From contig NZSL01000013.1 of NCBI GenBank assembly GCA_002696735.1, positions 5,293 through 69,292 of the forward strand: DNA of 64,000 nt, given 5' to 3'. Below, piece by piece: positions 35,989 to 46,808 of this stretch (position 1 is its first letter; every line of letters starts with the position of its first letter). A program made the translations under genes and the position numbers. Source of the stretch: Methylophaga sp. (lineage in GTDB: Bacteria > Pseudomonadota > Gammaproteobacteria > Nitrosococcales > Methylophagaceae). Below the pieces are notes generated by a model that saw only the letters and a list, made by a program, of their open reading frames with translations, had not been told where the DNA came from and did not search any database.

Positions 35989-37302
35989 ATGTCAGAAGCA
36001 GTGCCAAAAATAGTTGTCGTTGGTGGTGGAGCAGGTGGCCTGGAACTGGTTACCAAACTCGGGAAAAAACTCGGCAAAAAAAAGAAAGCGCAAGTTACTC
36101 TGGTTAGCAGTACTCATACGCATATCTGGAAACCCCTTTTACATGAAGTTGCAGCTGGAACCCTCGATTCTCATGAAGATGAAATTGAATACTTGAGCCA
36201 GGCCATGTGCAGTGGGTTTCGTTTTCGTCTCGGCCGAATGGAAGGCCTAGATCGTCAAAACAAACAGATAACCGTTGCGCCAACCTTCAACGAAGACGGT
36301 GTGGAAATCATTCCTCGTCGTAGTTTTGATTATGACTATCTCATTATTTCTGTTGGCAGTGTCAGCCATGACTTTGGTATCAAGGGTGTAAGCGATCATT
36401 GTCTGTTCCTGGATACCACAAAACAAGCCGAATATTTCCAGAATCAGTTACTGGAATCGTATCTTCGCGCTCATACCCAAGGACGTCCTCTTGATGAGGG
36501 TCAGTTAAATATCGCTATCGTCGGCGCGGGTGCTACGGGTGTCGAATTGTGTGCGCAACTTTACGAAGTATCACATCTGTTAAATGCTTATGGTCTTGAT
36601 GAAGTTAAACCACAGGATGTAAAACTTACTTTAATTGAAGCTGCTGATCGTATTTTGCCTGGGTTGCCTGAAAATATTTCAGCTGCTGCTCAGGAGGAGT
36701 TAAATGAACTCGGCGTAGAAATTCTTGCTGGTGAGCGTGTTATTGAAGTTACCGAGACAGAGATCAAAACTCAAAGTGGTCGTAATATTCCTGCAGCAAT
36801 CAAAGTCTGGGCAGCCGGCATTAAGGCTCCTGAGTTTTTGAAAGATATTGATGGTCTGGAAACCAACTGGATGAATCAATTGGTGGTAAAACAGACCCTG
36901 CAAACCACCTTTGATGATGATATTTATGCCATTGGTGACTGCTGTGCATGTAAATGGATTGGTCAGGATCAGAATGTACCGCCACGCGCCCAGGCAGCCC
37001 ATCAAATGGCGTCTCTGGTTTATAAATCAATCGTTAATCGAATGAAGGACAAGGAGCTTCCTGAATATCATTACCATGATTATGGCTCTTTGGTTTCTTT
37101 AGGTCGCTACGGTACAGTTGGCAACCTGATGGGAAATTTAAGTAAAGGTAGTATGAAAGTAGAAGGTTTAATGGCCCGACTGATGTACCTTTCACTGTAT
37201 AAGATGCACCAAGTTGCCTTATTTGGACCGTTTCGAGTGTTGATGTTATCGCTATCTCATCTTTTTCGTCGAAGCGTACATCCAAAAATTAAGCTACATT
37301 AA
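35989..37302 (+). CDS. ndh: Type II NADH:quinone oxidoreductase (NDH-2)
   Basis: A non-proton-pumping NADH dehydrogenase of 437 residues. The FAD-binding motif is IVVVGGGAGGLELVTKLGKK at the N-terminus. The NADH-binding fold is NIAIVGAGATGVELCAQLYE (about residue 170). The quinone/FAD region includes DIYAIGDCCACKW and PPRAQAAHQMASLVYKSI. The C-terminal amphipathic segment probably binds the inner membrane. A TTG at 35959 would add 10 residues, but GGGAG upstream of the ATG at 35989 and the homologous start decide for the shorter form. It is divergent from the C1-cofactor operon; a strong terminator follows. Confidence 0.95.
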   Translation: MSEAVPKIVVVGGGAGGLELVTKLGKKLGKKKKAQVTLVSSTHTHIWKPLLHEVAAGTLDSHEDEIEYLSQAMCSGFRFRLGRMEGLDRQNKQITVAPTFNEDGVEIIPRRSFDYDYLIISVGSVSHDFGIKGVSDHCLFLDTTKQAEYFQNQLLESYLRAHTQGRPLDEGQLNIAIVGAGATGVELCAQLYEVSHLLNAYGLDEVKPQDVKLTLIEAADRILPGLPENISAAAQEELNELGVEILAGERVIEVTETEIKTQSGRNIPAAIKVWAAGIKAPEFLKDIDGLETNWMNQLVVKQTLQTTFDDDIYAIGDCCACKWIGQDQNVPPRAQAAHQMASLVYKSIVNRMKDKELPEYHYHDYGSLVSLGRYGTVGNLMGNLSKGSMKVEGLMARLMYLSLYKMHQVALFGPFRVLMLSLSHLFRRSVHPKIKLH

Positions 37303-37321
37303 TAATCATTGTCATTCATAC

Positions 37322-37351
37322 AAAAAAGGCCCTTTTAAGGGCCTTTTTTAA
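37322..37351. terminator. Bidirectional terminator between ndh and cytochrome b561 gene
   Basis: AAAAAAGGCCC and GGGCCTTTTTT form a strong stem with a TTTTAA loop; A- and T-runs on either side serve both converging genes. Confidence 0.9.
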
Positions 37352-37370
37352 TTTCATTGCAACTACATCG

Positions 37371-37928
37371 TTATTTCCACAATGACATCCTACGGGTCAC
37401 TTCTGTGCCATTTAATCGATGTTTTATGGCTGCCCCGATATGTATAATCAACAGTGTAATAAAAATATACGCTAACACCTGATGAATATCGGTAAACGTT
37501 TCTCTTGCAGAAGCATTTGCTTCAGCAAGGCGTGGTAACTTCATTCCCCATAGTTTGGTGTCATATTTACTGTACATGGATTGTAGATAACCGGTTATCG
37601 GCATCGCCATCATTACTCCATAAAGTAAATAATGTATTCCGCTGGAGAGCTTCTGTTGCCAGTTTGCAATACTTGTCGGCAGTGGGGGAGTCTTATGTGT
37701 TAACCGCCAGACTACACGTAACAAAATGAAGGCTGCGACGGTGATACCCATTGATTTATGCAATAAAAACCAAAATGCTCGCACGCTTTCCTGACCCGGC
37801 GCTAATTCTGACTCTTTTGGCAGACCAACCATCCATAGACCTAAGCCGATCATAAAGAAAATCATCGCCGCGATTAACCAATGCAAAATTATCTGCCCTT
37901 GATTGTAGCGTACGTCACTCGTCGTCAT
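37371..37928 (-). CDS. Cytochrome b561 family protein
   Basis: A 185-residue diheme membrane cytochrome of the bacterial b561 (CybB) family with four membrane helices. Candidate heme-ligand histidines are in IILHWLIAAMIFFMIGLGLW, FLLHKSMGITVAAFILLRVV, SGIHYLLYGVMMAMPITGYL and in the last helix (IIHIGAAIKHR). It probably passes electrons from quinol or superoxide at the inner membrane. AGGAG lies 7 bases upstream of the ATG at 37928; the open frame runs to 38009 but through the gyrB terminator, so the longer form is rejected. Confidence 0.93.
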   Translation of the reverse strand: MTTSDVRYNQGQIILHWLIAAMIFFMIGLGLWMVGLPKESELAPGQESVRAFWFLLHKSMGITVAAFILLRVVWRLTHKTPPLPTSIANWQQKLSSGIHYLLYGVMMAMPITGYLQSMYSKYDTKLWGMKLPRLAEANASARETFTDIHQVLAYIFITLLIIHIGAAIKHRLNGTEVTRRMSLWK

Positions 37929-37946
37929 TATTTGCTCCTGAATACA

Positions 37947-37983
37947 TGAAAAAAGGCCATCCAGCATCACTGAATGGCCTTCA
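37947..37983 (-). terminator. gyrB terminator
   Basis: On the minus strand AAGGCCATTCAG pairs with CTGGATGGCCTT (one wobble), followed by TTTTTTC. It lies about 40 bases after the gyrB stop. Confidence 0.88.
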
Positions 37984-38021
37984 TAACCGACCGTTGGGTT
38001 GGGGAACAATTCCCGAATGGT

Positions 38022-40439
<2,418 letters not shown>

Positions 40440-40510
40440 TTAGTCCATTTACAGCAAGGTGAAGCCTAATCGTTCATTCTACTATGTATCGTCTCCGGTT
40501 GACAGCTTGA

Positions 40511-41587
40511 CTATACTTGCTCAATCACACCACGTTCCACGTGGAACATAATGTCATTTTCTTCTTTTACCAACCTTGCTGATAACTCTGTATTTGTCGT
40601 CGTGATAAAGGTTTGCACCTTCAGTTTTTTGATCGCTTGCAGCACAGAAACCTGGTGTTCACGATCAAGTTCGGAGCTTAAATCATCAATCAACAATACG
40701 CTTTGTTGTTTATTTATCCGTTGCATTAAAGTTATTTGTGCCAGGCTGATAGCAAGAAAAAAAAGTTTCTGCTGTCCTCTTGAAAACAATTCTGCAGGAT
40801 CTTGTCCATCTACTCTTAATGACCAATCAGCAGCATGTGGACCTGATCGGGTATAACCAAGCGCACGATCTCTATCAATTGTTTTATTCAAATTATCAGC
40901 AAAATCTTCACCTTTGGGCCAGCCTGATAAATATCGTAATTCAAATTTTGAAGTTTTATAATCATTGCAAAGCAACATGAACCATTCTTTAAAACTAATC
41001 ACTAATTGGTCCAGGTATTCACTCCGATAGGTTGCCAGTTTCAAACCATGCGCATTTAGCGATGCATCCCAAACTTTGACTTCACTATTCGGTTTCGCAT
41101 TTCGCAATGCAGCATTACGTTGGGAAAGAATTTTTTTGTATGCTTGCCAATGATAAAAAAACTCTTGTTCCACGTGAAACAATCCCCAATCCACAACTTT
41201 TCGCCTAAACCGGGGACCCAGTTCAAAAAACTGGTGACAATTAGCCGGAATAAATTGAAGGGGAAGATGCGTAGCTAATTCAGATAGCTTTTTTAATGGA
41301 GCATTATTAAGACGAATCTGTAAACCACTCGTATTCCCAAATTGTAATCCAACAGGAATACCCTGAATAATTCTGGCAAATAATTGAAAATATTGTTCTT
41401 CGTTTTGAATTACATTTTTCAAATTACGCGAACGAAAAGAACGCCCCATTGCAAGCAGATAAATAGCTTCCAACACACTGGTTTTTCCAGAACCATTTTC
41501 TCCAACCAGTAAATTCACACCAGAACTGGGGTAGAGTATTGATTTATGGATATTACGAAAATGCGTAAGGGAAAGTTCTGTCAGCAC
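40511..41587 (-). CDS. recF: DNA replication and repair protein RecF
   Basis: RecF is an SMC-like ATPase that helps RecO/R load RecA at gaps. The 358-residue protein has the Walker A NLLVGENGSGKTSVLEAIY (about residue 30), the ABC signature FSRGQQKLFFLAISLAQ, and Walker B SVLLIDDLSSELD. The start is a GTG with a weak ribosome-binding site. Two CACGTG-centred palindromes of parS type lie inside the gene. In most gammaproteobacteria dnaA-dnaN precede recF; here the upstream neighbour is rubredoxin. Confidence 0.95.
   Translation of the reverse strand: MLTELSLTHFRNIHKSILYPSSGVNLLVGENGSGKTSVLEAIYLLAMGRSFRSRNLKNVIQNEEQYFQLFARIIQGIPVGLQFGNTSGLQIRLNNAPLKKLSELATHLPLQFIPANCHQFFELGPRFRRKVVDWGLFHVEQEFFYHWQAYKKILSQRNAALRNAKPNSEVKVWDASLNAHGLKLATYRSEYLDQLVISFKEWFMLLCNDYKTSKFELRYLSGWPKGEDFADNLNKTIDRDRALGYTRSGPHAADWSLRVDGQDPAELFSRGQQKLFFLAISLAQITLMQRINKQQSVLLIDDLSSELDREHQVSVLQAIKKLKVQTFITTTNTELSARLVKEENDIMFHVERGVIEQV
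40533..40548. other. parS: parS-like centromere site 1 (in 3' end of recF)
   Basis: CGTTCCACGTGGAACA contains a perfect 14-bp palindrome, GTTCCACGTGGAAC. It matches the ParB-binding parS consensus (TGTTTCACGTGAAACA type; Pseudomonas sites read TGTTCCACGTGGAAC) except for the first base. A second site lies 633 bp away. Confidence 0.8.
41166..41181. other. parS: parS-like centromere site 2 (inside recF)
   Basis: TGTTCCACGTGAAACA matches the bacterial parS consensus TGTTTCACGTGAAACA at 15 of 16 positions, the remaining base being the C variant common in Pseudomonas. Such sites usually cluster within the origin-proximal part of the chromosome. Confidence 0.85.
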
Positions 41588-41700
41588 GTTGCGTTGCCAG
41601 ATAATAATACGATTAGTTCGTTTTAAGATTACGAATTAAAAACAATAAGCTATATCGAAAAACGCTTAAAAATAAAGAAGCTGGATTTACGCGTCGCTGA

Positions 41701-41865
41701 TCAAATTTCCAACATTTCAAAATCTTCTTTGCCCACACCACATTCCGGACATTCCCAGTCATCTGGAATATCGTCCCATGAGGTGCCCGGCGGAATGCCT
41801 TCTTCAGGTAATCCTCTGGCTTCATCATAGATGAACCCACACACTAAACACTGCCACTTACGCAT
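41701..41865 (-). CDS. Rubredoxin
   Basis: A 54-residue iron protein with the two knuckles that bind Fe by four cysteines: [16 protein letters not shown] and [16 protein letters not shown]. Rubredoxins carry electrons, for example to peroxide- or superoxide-reducing proteins or alkane hydroxylases. AGGAGG 4-5 bases before the ATG at 41865 decides the start; an upstream ATG at 41901 would add 12 residues not found in the family. It is divergent from an OxyR-type regulator, so an oxidative stress role is possible. Confidence 0.95.
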   Translation of the reverse strand: MRKWQCLVCGFIYDEARGLPEEGIPPGTSWDDIPDDWECPECGVGKEDFEMLEI

Positions 41866-42004
41866 GAAACCTCCTAACAAAAAGTAATAATATGAATACA
41901 TCTTACAACAAACGAATTTTGTATTGGCTGACGATTTGTCATTATATTTATGCTAACTTATATAAAACAAATCATTTTCAACTTAATAAGTGGATAGGCC
42001 GATT

Positions 42005-42916
42005 ATGAGACTTCCCACCTTACGGCAATTACAATATTTGACAGCAGTCATTGATGAAAAACATTTTGGTCGTGCCGCAGAGAAGTGTCATGTGACACAA
42101 TCCACTCTAAGTGCAGGAATTCAGGACTTAGAAGACTTACTGGAAGTTGGTTTACTAGAGCGTACCAATCGAAAAGTACTGACAACACCTATTGGCGAAG
42201 AAGTGGCTGACCGCGCCCGACAAATTCTCTCTTTAAGTGATGATTTGGTGGATTTGGCGCAAGCTGAGAAAAATCCTTTAGCCGGCAGAATCAGAATTGG
42301 CGTTATCCCCACTATTAGTCCGTTTCTACTGCCCCGTGTATTGCCCAAAATTCGTAAACAATTACCAGAGTTAGAGGTTTTACTGATTGAAGATCAGTCG
42401 GAAAGATTATTAGTACAAGTAGAAAATGGCACCATTGATGTAGCAATACTAGCCTTTCCGTTCAATACGCGAAATTTGAATTACCGGGTAATCTCACAAG
42501 AAGCCTTTTGGGTAGCCTTACCCCGACAACATAGTTTAAGCAAATATGAGTCACTGCAACCACATCAACTGCCAATAAACGAGTTATTACTATTAGCCGA
42601 AGGGCATTGTATGCGTGAGCATGCTATCAGTGCCTGTCAATTACCCGCTTCAGCACAACGGCGCAGTGTACAGGCGACCAGCTTGTACACGCTGATAGAA
42701 ATGGTGGCAAGCGGTTTAGGGATTACCTTGATTCCACAAATGGCTATTAATTCCGATATGGTGCGTCATGCCGATATCTGTTTGCGACCGTTAAAACAGG
42801 ATAGTCTGGCAAAACGTGAAATTGGCCTGGTGTGGCGTCCTAGCTTTCGCCGAACCAGTACACTTGAACAGCTTGCCTTGAGTTTTGCTGAAGCAATGGA
42901 CGAAACATCTGATTAA
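42005..42916 (+). CDS. oxyR: Hydrogen-peroxide-sensing LysR regulator OxyR
   Basis: A 303-residue OxyR homologue. The helix-turn-helix reads YLTAVIDEKHFGRAAEKCHV then TQSTLSAGIQDLEDLL. The redox cysteines are visible in AEGHCMREHAISAC (about residues 203 and 212), with the same eight-residue spacing as Cys199 and Cys208 in E. coli. Oxidation forms a disulfide that activates antioxidant genes. The frame opens at a GTG at 41990 but the ATG at 42005 matches the family start MRLPTLRQLQYL. It is divergent from rubredoxin across 139 bp and its stop overlaps the convergent thioredoxin-like gene. Confidence 0.93.
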   Translation: MRLPTLRQLQYLTAVIDEKHFGRAAEKCHVTQSTLSAGIQDLEDLLEVGLLERTNRKVLTTPIGEEVADRARQILSLSDDLVDLAQAEKNPLAGRIRIGVIPTISPFLLPRVLPKIRKQLPELEVLLIEDQSERLLVQVENGTIDVAILAFPFNTRNLNYRVISQEAFWVALPRQHSLSKYESLQPHQLPINELLLLAEGHCMREHAISACQLPASAQRRSVQATSLYTLIEMVASGLGITLIPQMAINSDMVRHADICLRPLKQDSLAKREIGLVWRPSFRRTSTLEQLALSFAEAMDETSD

Positions 42917-43539
42917 TGGTTAACCGCATAATCTGAACGCAGTTGTATAAAGCTTTGACGGATTAACACCGAGGTAAAAGGTGCTTGAAACCTTGCGGCA
43001 AGCAAAGCTCTTGGATTGATTAAAAAAACGGCATTTTCCAGGTCCTGTTCGGGGTAGGCTCTGCTTCTGGTAAAAAAATTCTTTAACGATTTATTTTCCG
43101 ATGGTGTGCCATTAACAGTGATAATTCGAGCATCAACATCATGGGAATGGACAAGTGCAGTCAGTTCATCTATTTGCTGGCCACCAATATCTATAAGCAC
43201 CAGTTGAACTGATCGATTTGCTAGCCCATCTTTAAGGTTTTTTAATACACGGAAAATAGCCTCACAATCATGGCAGCCAACAGACGGAATATAAACAAAG
43301 CTCCACTTGCCCGAAAAAGCATCATTGGTAAATACGGAATGATCACTGGTATAAGCAAGAAACTGGGGTATTTCCAAGGTTGGCTCAAAGACTGTCAACA
43401 TAGAACTGCTGCTATTTGATGACTCTGCTGGCGGCGGCTGCTGACTCAGTGTTAAAAAAAGCAATAGCAATAAAACAACCAAGCTAAGATATGTCAGCAA
43501 AAAACGCTTAGAATGAACATTTTTAAACATATTTTGCAT
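42913..43539 (-). CDS. Membrane-anchored thioredoxin-fold protein (Sco/TlpA-like)
   Basis: A 208-residue protein with a charged N-terminus and one hydrophobic anchor (residues 13-31, FLLTYLSLVVLLLLLFLTL), a serine-rich spacer, then a thioredoxin-fold domain. The redox motif is CHDC within YIPSVGCHDCEAIFRVLKNL. Sco proteins usually have CxxxC, so the CxxC spacing with a Sco-like overall layout points to a divergent Sco or a TlpA/ResA-type reductase. A conserved downstream His seen in Sco proteins is not obvious. It is probably periplasmic. It overlaps the oxyR stop by 4 bp and is divergent from murJ. Function is not settled. Confidence 0.75.
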   Translation of the reverse strand: MQNMFKNVHSKRFLLTYLSLVVLLLLLFLTLSQQPPPAESSNSSSSMLTVFEPTLEIPQFLAYTSDHSVFTNDAFSGKWSFVYIPSVGCHDCEAIFRVLKNLKDGLANRSVQLVLIDIGGQQIDELTALVHSHDVDARIITVNGTPSENKSLKNFFTRSRAYPEQDLENAVFLINPRALLAARFQAPFTSVLIRQSFIQLRSDYAVNH

Positions 43540-43588
43540 TTTTAGCGCCTCACACGCTGAAAGCGTTTATCCAATAAAATAAGCGACT

Positions 43589-45133
43589 ATGAAAGAAAAA
43601 CTGCTTAAGTCTACCTTGGTTGTCAGTTTAATGACCTTTTTATCCCGCATTTTGGGATTTGTTCGAGATATTGTCATTGCCAGACTTCTTGGGGCAGGGA
43701 TGGGCGCTGACGTATTTTTTGTTGCCTTTAAGATTCCAAATTTTCTCCGTCGCCTGTTTGCAGAAGGTGCTTTTTCACAAGCGTTTATCCCTGTTCTTGC
43801 TGAATATCGCGAACGCGGTGACAAGGATCTGAAACAGCTTATTGCCGCAACCAGTGGGACTCTTACAGGCGTACTATTTTTTATTACGCTGATAGGAGTA
43901 ATCGCCGCCCCAATAATTATTCTGATTTTTGCTCCAGGATTTATTGATCAGCCTGAAAAATTACAACTGGCCAGAGAACTGTTAAGGATTACTTTTCCAT
44001 ACATACTGTTCGTTTCACTTACCGCATTGGCCAGCTCCATTTTAAACAGCTTTGGTAAGTTTGCCGTGCCGGCATTTACACCGGTTTTTCTCAACATTTC
44101 AATGATTAGCTGTGCGTTATGGCTGGCACCACATCTGGATGAACCGGTAAAAGCGCTTGCCTGGGGGGTGTTTATCGGCGGGGTAGTGCAGCTACTGTTT
44201 CAAATGCCATTTTTAATGAAAATTGGCAGTTTGCCAAAACCACATTGGGCCTGGAAAGATGAAGGTGTGCAAAAAATTCTGCGACTGATGATACCAGCCA
44301 TGTTTGGTGTATCGGTTTCACAAATCAACTTATTGCTGGATACGTTACTGGCTTCTTTTCTCATCACCGGCAGCATTTCATGGCTGTATTATTCTGATCG
44401 ACTGGTCGAATTTCCATTAGGCATTCTGGGGATTGCACTGGCCACTGTCATTTTACCCAATCTATCTAAGAAACACGCCACAGCCTCCATGCAGGAGTTC
44501 TCACACACCATTGACTGGGCGTTACGCTGGGTATTTTTAATCGGTACACCAGCCGCTATCGGCCTGATTATTCTTGCTGAACCGTTGTTGCTTACCTTGT
44601 TTCAATATGGCGAATTCACGCCAAATGATGCCCATCAGGCATCATTAAGCTTGATGGCATATGGTTTGGGCTTATTGCCATTTATTTTTATCAAGGTACT
44701 TGCACCGGGCTTTTATGCCCGTCAGGACACCAAAACCCCTGTCAAAATCGGCATTATTGCGATGATAAGCAATATGGGACTGAACATTGTGTTGATGATT
44801 TATCTGGCCCATGTGGGGCTGGCTTTAGCCACAGCTTTATCAGCGATGCTCAATGCTGGCTTACTGTATTACACACTTCGAAAAAAAGCGGTCTATCAAC
44901 CTATCGCTGGCTGGGGCTTATTTTTTATCCGTATGCTGCTCGCCAATATCGTATTAATAGCGTTCTTGTTATGGGTAACGCCGATTAATGGCGATTGGAT
45001 AAGCTGGAGTGGCTGGCATCGGTTTGGCATATTGATGGGGCTGATAACGACTTCTGCAATTGTTTATTTTGCTGTATTGACTCTATGTGGCGTCAGGCTG
45101 AAAACATTAGTCACACCACAAAGCCAGGAATAA
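43589..45133 (+). CDS. murJ: Lipid II flippase MurJ (MviN)
   Basis: MurJ flips the peptidoglycan precursor lipid II across the inner membrane. The 514-residue protein has about 14 membrane helices. Recognisable segments are LKSTLVVSLMTFLSRILGFV, the ARLLGAGMGADVFFVAFKIP charged cavity region with RRLFAEGAFSQAFIPVLAEY, and YSDRLVEFPLGILGIALATV. LAPGFYARQDTKTPVKIG near residue 370 is also conserved. It is divergent from the thioredoxin-like gene and is followed by a strong terminator. Confidence 0.96.
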   Translation: MKEKLLKSTLVVSLMTFLSRILGFVRDIVIARLLGAGMGADVFFVAFKIPNFLRRLFAEGAFSQAFIPVLAEYRERGDKDLKQLIAATSGTLTGVLFFITLIGVIAAPIIILIFAPGFIDQPEKLQLARELLRITFPYILFVSLTALASSILNSFGKFAVPAFTPVFLNISMISCALWLAPHLDEPVKALAWGVFIGGVVQLLFQMPFLMKIGSLPKPHWAWKDEGVQKILRLMIPAMFGVSVSQINLLLDTLLASFLITGSISWLYYSDRLVEFPLGILGIALATVILPNLSKKHATASMQEFSHTIDWALRWVFLIGTPAAIGLIILAEPLLLTLFQYGEFTPNDAHQASLSLMAYGLGLLPFIFIKVLAPGFYARQDTKTPVKIGIIAMISNMGLNIVLMIYLAHVGLALATALSAMLNAGLLYYTLRKKAVYQPIAGWGLFFIRMLLANIVLIAFLLWVTPINGDWISWSGWHRFGILMGLITTSAIVYFAVLTLCGVRLKTLVTPQSQE

Positions 45134-45164
45134 AAAAAGCCCTCCATCAGGAGGGCTTTTTTAG
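45133..45164. terminator. Bidirectional terminator between murJ and ompW
   Basis: AAAAAAAGCCCTCC pairs with GGAGGGCTTTTTT around a short ATCA loop, with A- and T-runs on both sides. Confidence 0.92.
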
Positions 45165-45180
45165 GGCCTTAGAGAGGAAT

Positions 45181-45861
45181 TTAGAAACGGCGGCCTATAC
45201 CGATACCATAAACAAAGGGATCAATATCAGCATCAATTTTTGCGCTATTGGTGCCAAGTACATTTTTGAAACTGGCTGTCGTATCAATGTCCAGATATTT
45301 GACATCCATATTGATAAACCAATCCTGATTGATGGCAATATCTACCCCGGCTTGTGCAGCCCAACCCCAGGAGCTGTCCAGTTTGACCTTATCGCCTGGA
45401 CTGCTAAGTAAAGAACTGCTCGGAACTTCTTCATCAAAGAAATAGGTGTAGTTCACCCCAGCCCCGATATAAGGACGAATATTTGAGCCTGGCAAAAAGT
45501 GATATTGCAGCGTCAATGTGGGTGGCAGTACTTTGGTATCAATAACATCACCGAGCACTCCCCAATTTTTCTCCCCGGTAACGGTATGTTCTGAATAGCC
45601 TAAAATCAGCTCTACACCCCAGTTGCGGTTGATCATATAGGTAATATCCAGTTCTGGAACCGTATCGCTATCGACTTTTACCCCTTTTAATCCAGTATCT
45701 GCACCATTGAGGCTGAGAGTGCCGCTGCTATCATTTGGATTCACATTGATAACCCGTCCCCGAATTAACCAGTCACCGGCCTCATAAGCCATCACAGTTG
45801 AAACAGGGCTGGCAAGACCAGCAGCAAGTAGGATTGAGGAAATCAGGGGAATTTTTTTCAT
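45181..45861 (-). CDS. ompW: OmpW-family outer membrane protein
   Basis: A 226-residue small beta-barrel with a signal peptide (KKIPLISSILLAAGLASPVS, cleavage probably after VMA). Family features are YEAGDWLIRGRVINVNPND, PELDITYMINRNWGVELILG, PPTLTLQYHFLPGSNIRPYI and GAGVNYTYFFDE. It ends in Phe, which signals BAM assembly (GIGIGRRF). OmpW forms a narrow hydrophobic channel linked to small-molecule uptake and respiratory shift. GGAG lies 8 bases upstream. An FNR/Anr box and -10 precede it. Confidence 0.95.
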   Translation of the reverse strand: MKKIPLISSILLAAGLASPVSTVMAYEAGDWLIRGRVINVNPNDSSGTLSLNGADTGLKGVKVDSDTVPELDITYMINRNWGVELILGYSEHTVTGEKNWGVLGDVIDTKVLPPTLTLQYHFLPGSNIRPYIGAGVNYTYFFDEEVPSSSLLSSPGDKVKLDSSWGWAAQAGVDIAINQDWFINMDVKYLDIDTTASFKNVLGTNSAKIDADIDPFVYGIGIGRRF

Positions 45862-45897
45862 GGCACGACTCCGAATAATGATCTGTTGTGGAACACA

Positions 45898-45945
45898 ATT
45901 TCAGATCATACGGAGTATCTGGAGATCAACATTGATCCAGGTCAA
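45898..45945 (-). promoter_or_regulatory. FNR/Anr-dependent ompW promoter
   Basis: TTGATCCAGGTCAA (45932-45945; TTGACCTGGATCAA on the minus strand) matches the FNR/Anr box TTGAT-N4-ATCAA with one change. A minus-strand TATGAT lies at 45910-45905, so transcription would start near 45898. The box centre (45938.5) is then about 41 bases upstream, the class II activator position. The 5' leader would be about 36 bases with the ompW Shine-Dalgarno in it. Confidence 0.75.
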
Positions 45946-45961
45946 TAAAGTGTGGTTCAGG

Positions 45962-46741
45962 CTATCCGCAGCGTTGTTTTAATGCTGGCAGGTCTAAAAT
46001 CGTTACTTCTTTGCCCTGAATCGACAATAACTGCTGATCCTGTAACTGGGTAAATAAACGACTGACCGTTTCAATCGCCAATCCCAGATGGTTGGCAATA
46101 TCCCCTCGGGACATGGTCAATTGAAATGACATCGACGAGTAACCACGTTCACTGAAACGCTGTGATAGAGACAGTAAAAAACTAATCAGCTTTTCCTGGG
46201 CGGTTTTTTTGCCGAGAGACAATAATAAATTTTTATCCGATGACAATTCTTTGCTCAAACGGGTCATCAATTGATTTTGCAACTCCGGGATAGTCGCACT
46301 GAATTCCTGCAGGCGCTCATAAGGCAATTCGCAAACACTGCTGGCTTCAAGTGCCCGGGCTGTGGATAAATAACGTTGCTGGTAAATTGCATCCATACCA
46401 ATAAATTCACCGGGGAAATAAAAGTTGGTGACCTGTTCGCGCCCATCCGTCGCAGAGATCGTGGTTTTGAACGAACCAGAACGAACAACAAAGATTGTTT
46501 TAAAAGTAGAGGAGGGTTCAAACAGAATCTGGTGGCGTTTATATCCAGCACTGCGTTTAATGATTTGATCGAGCTTGGTCAGGTCATCCCGATGCAGCCC
46601 CAAGGGCAGGCATAACCGATACAAAGCACATGATTGACAGGCGAGCTGATGATGATGTTCAACCTTAGCCAAGTCCTCAAATAATGGCGTAATCACCCGA
46701 GCTTGTGTCATTTTATTATCCGTAAAAAAGTCACAGGACAT
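45962..46741 (-). CDS. fnr: FNR/Anr-type oxygen-responsive regulator
   Basis: A CRP/FNR-family protein with the iron-sulfur ligand pattern of FNR: C-x2-C-x5-C in ACQSCALYRLC near the N-terminus and the fourth Cys in ASSVCELPYERLQ. Loss of its 4Fe-4S cluster in oxygen would inactivate it. The effector domain includes VRSGSFKTTISATDGREQV and the helix-turn-helix SRGDIANHLGLAIETVSRLF, with the E-x2-S-R residues that read TTGAT half-sites. The full frame gives 259 residues; an ATG at 46711 (249 residues) is equally possible. ompW, with an FNR box, is next downstream. Confidence 0.94.
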   Translation of the reverse strand: MSCDFFTDNKMTQARVITPLFEDLAKVEHHHQLACQSCALYRLCLPLGLHRDDLTKLDQIIKRSAGYKRHQILFEPSSTFKTIFVVRSGSFKTTISATDGREQVTNFYFPGEFIGMDAIYQQRYLSTARALEASSVCELPYERLQEFSATIPELQNQLMTRLSKELSSDKNLLLSLGKKTAQEKLISFLLSLSQRFSERGYSSMSFQLTMSRGDIANHLGLAIETVSRLFTQLQDQQLLSIQGKEVTILDLPALKQRCG

Positions 46742-46808
46742 GATAACGCTTCAAACCCGCCACTGAAACAGTTATTATTTGTTTTTATTTCAGTTTTCAG
46801 GAAAGCAA

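Noticed and set aside
37929..38009. Longer N-terminus of the cytochrome b561 protein
   Set aside because: The extension crosses the gyrB terminator hairpin, whereas AGGAG lies 7 bases before the internal ATG at 37928.
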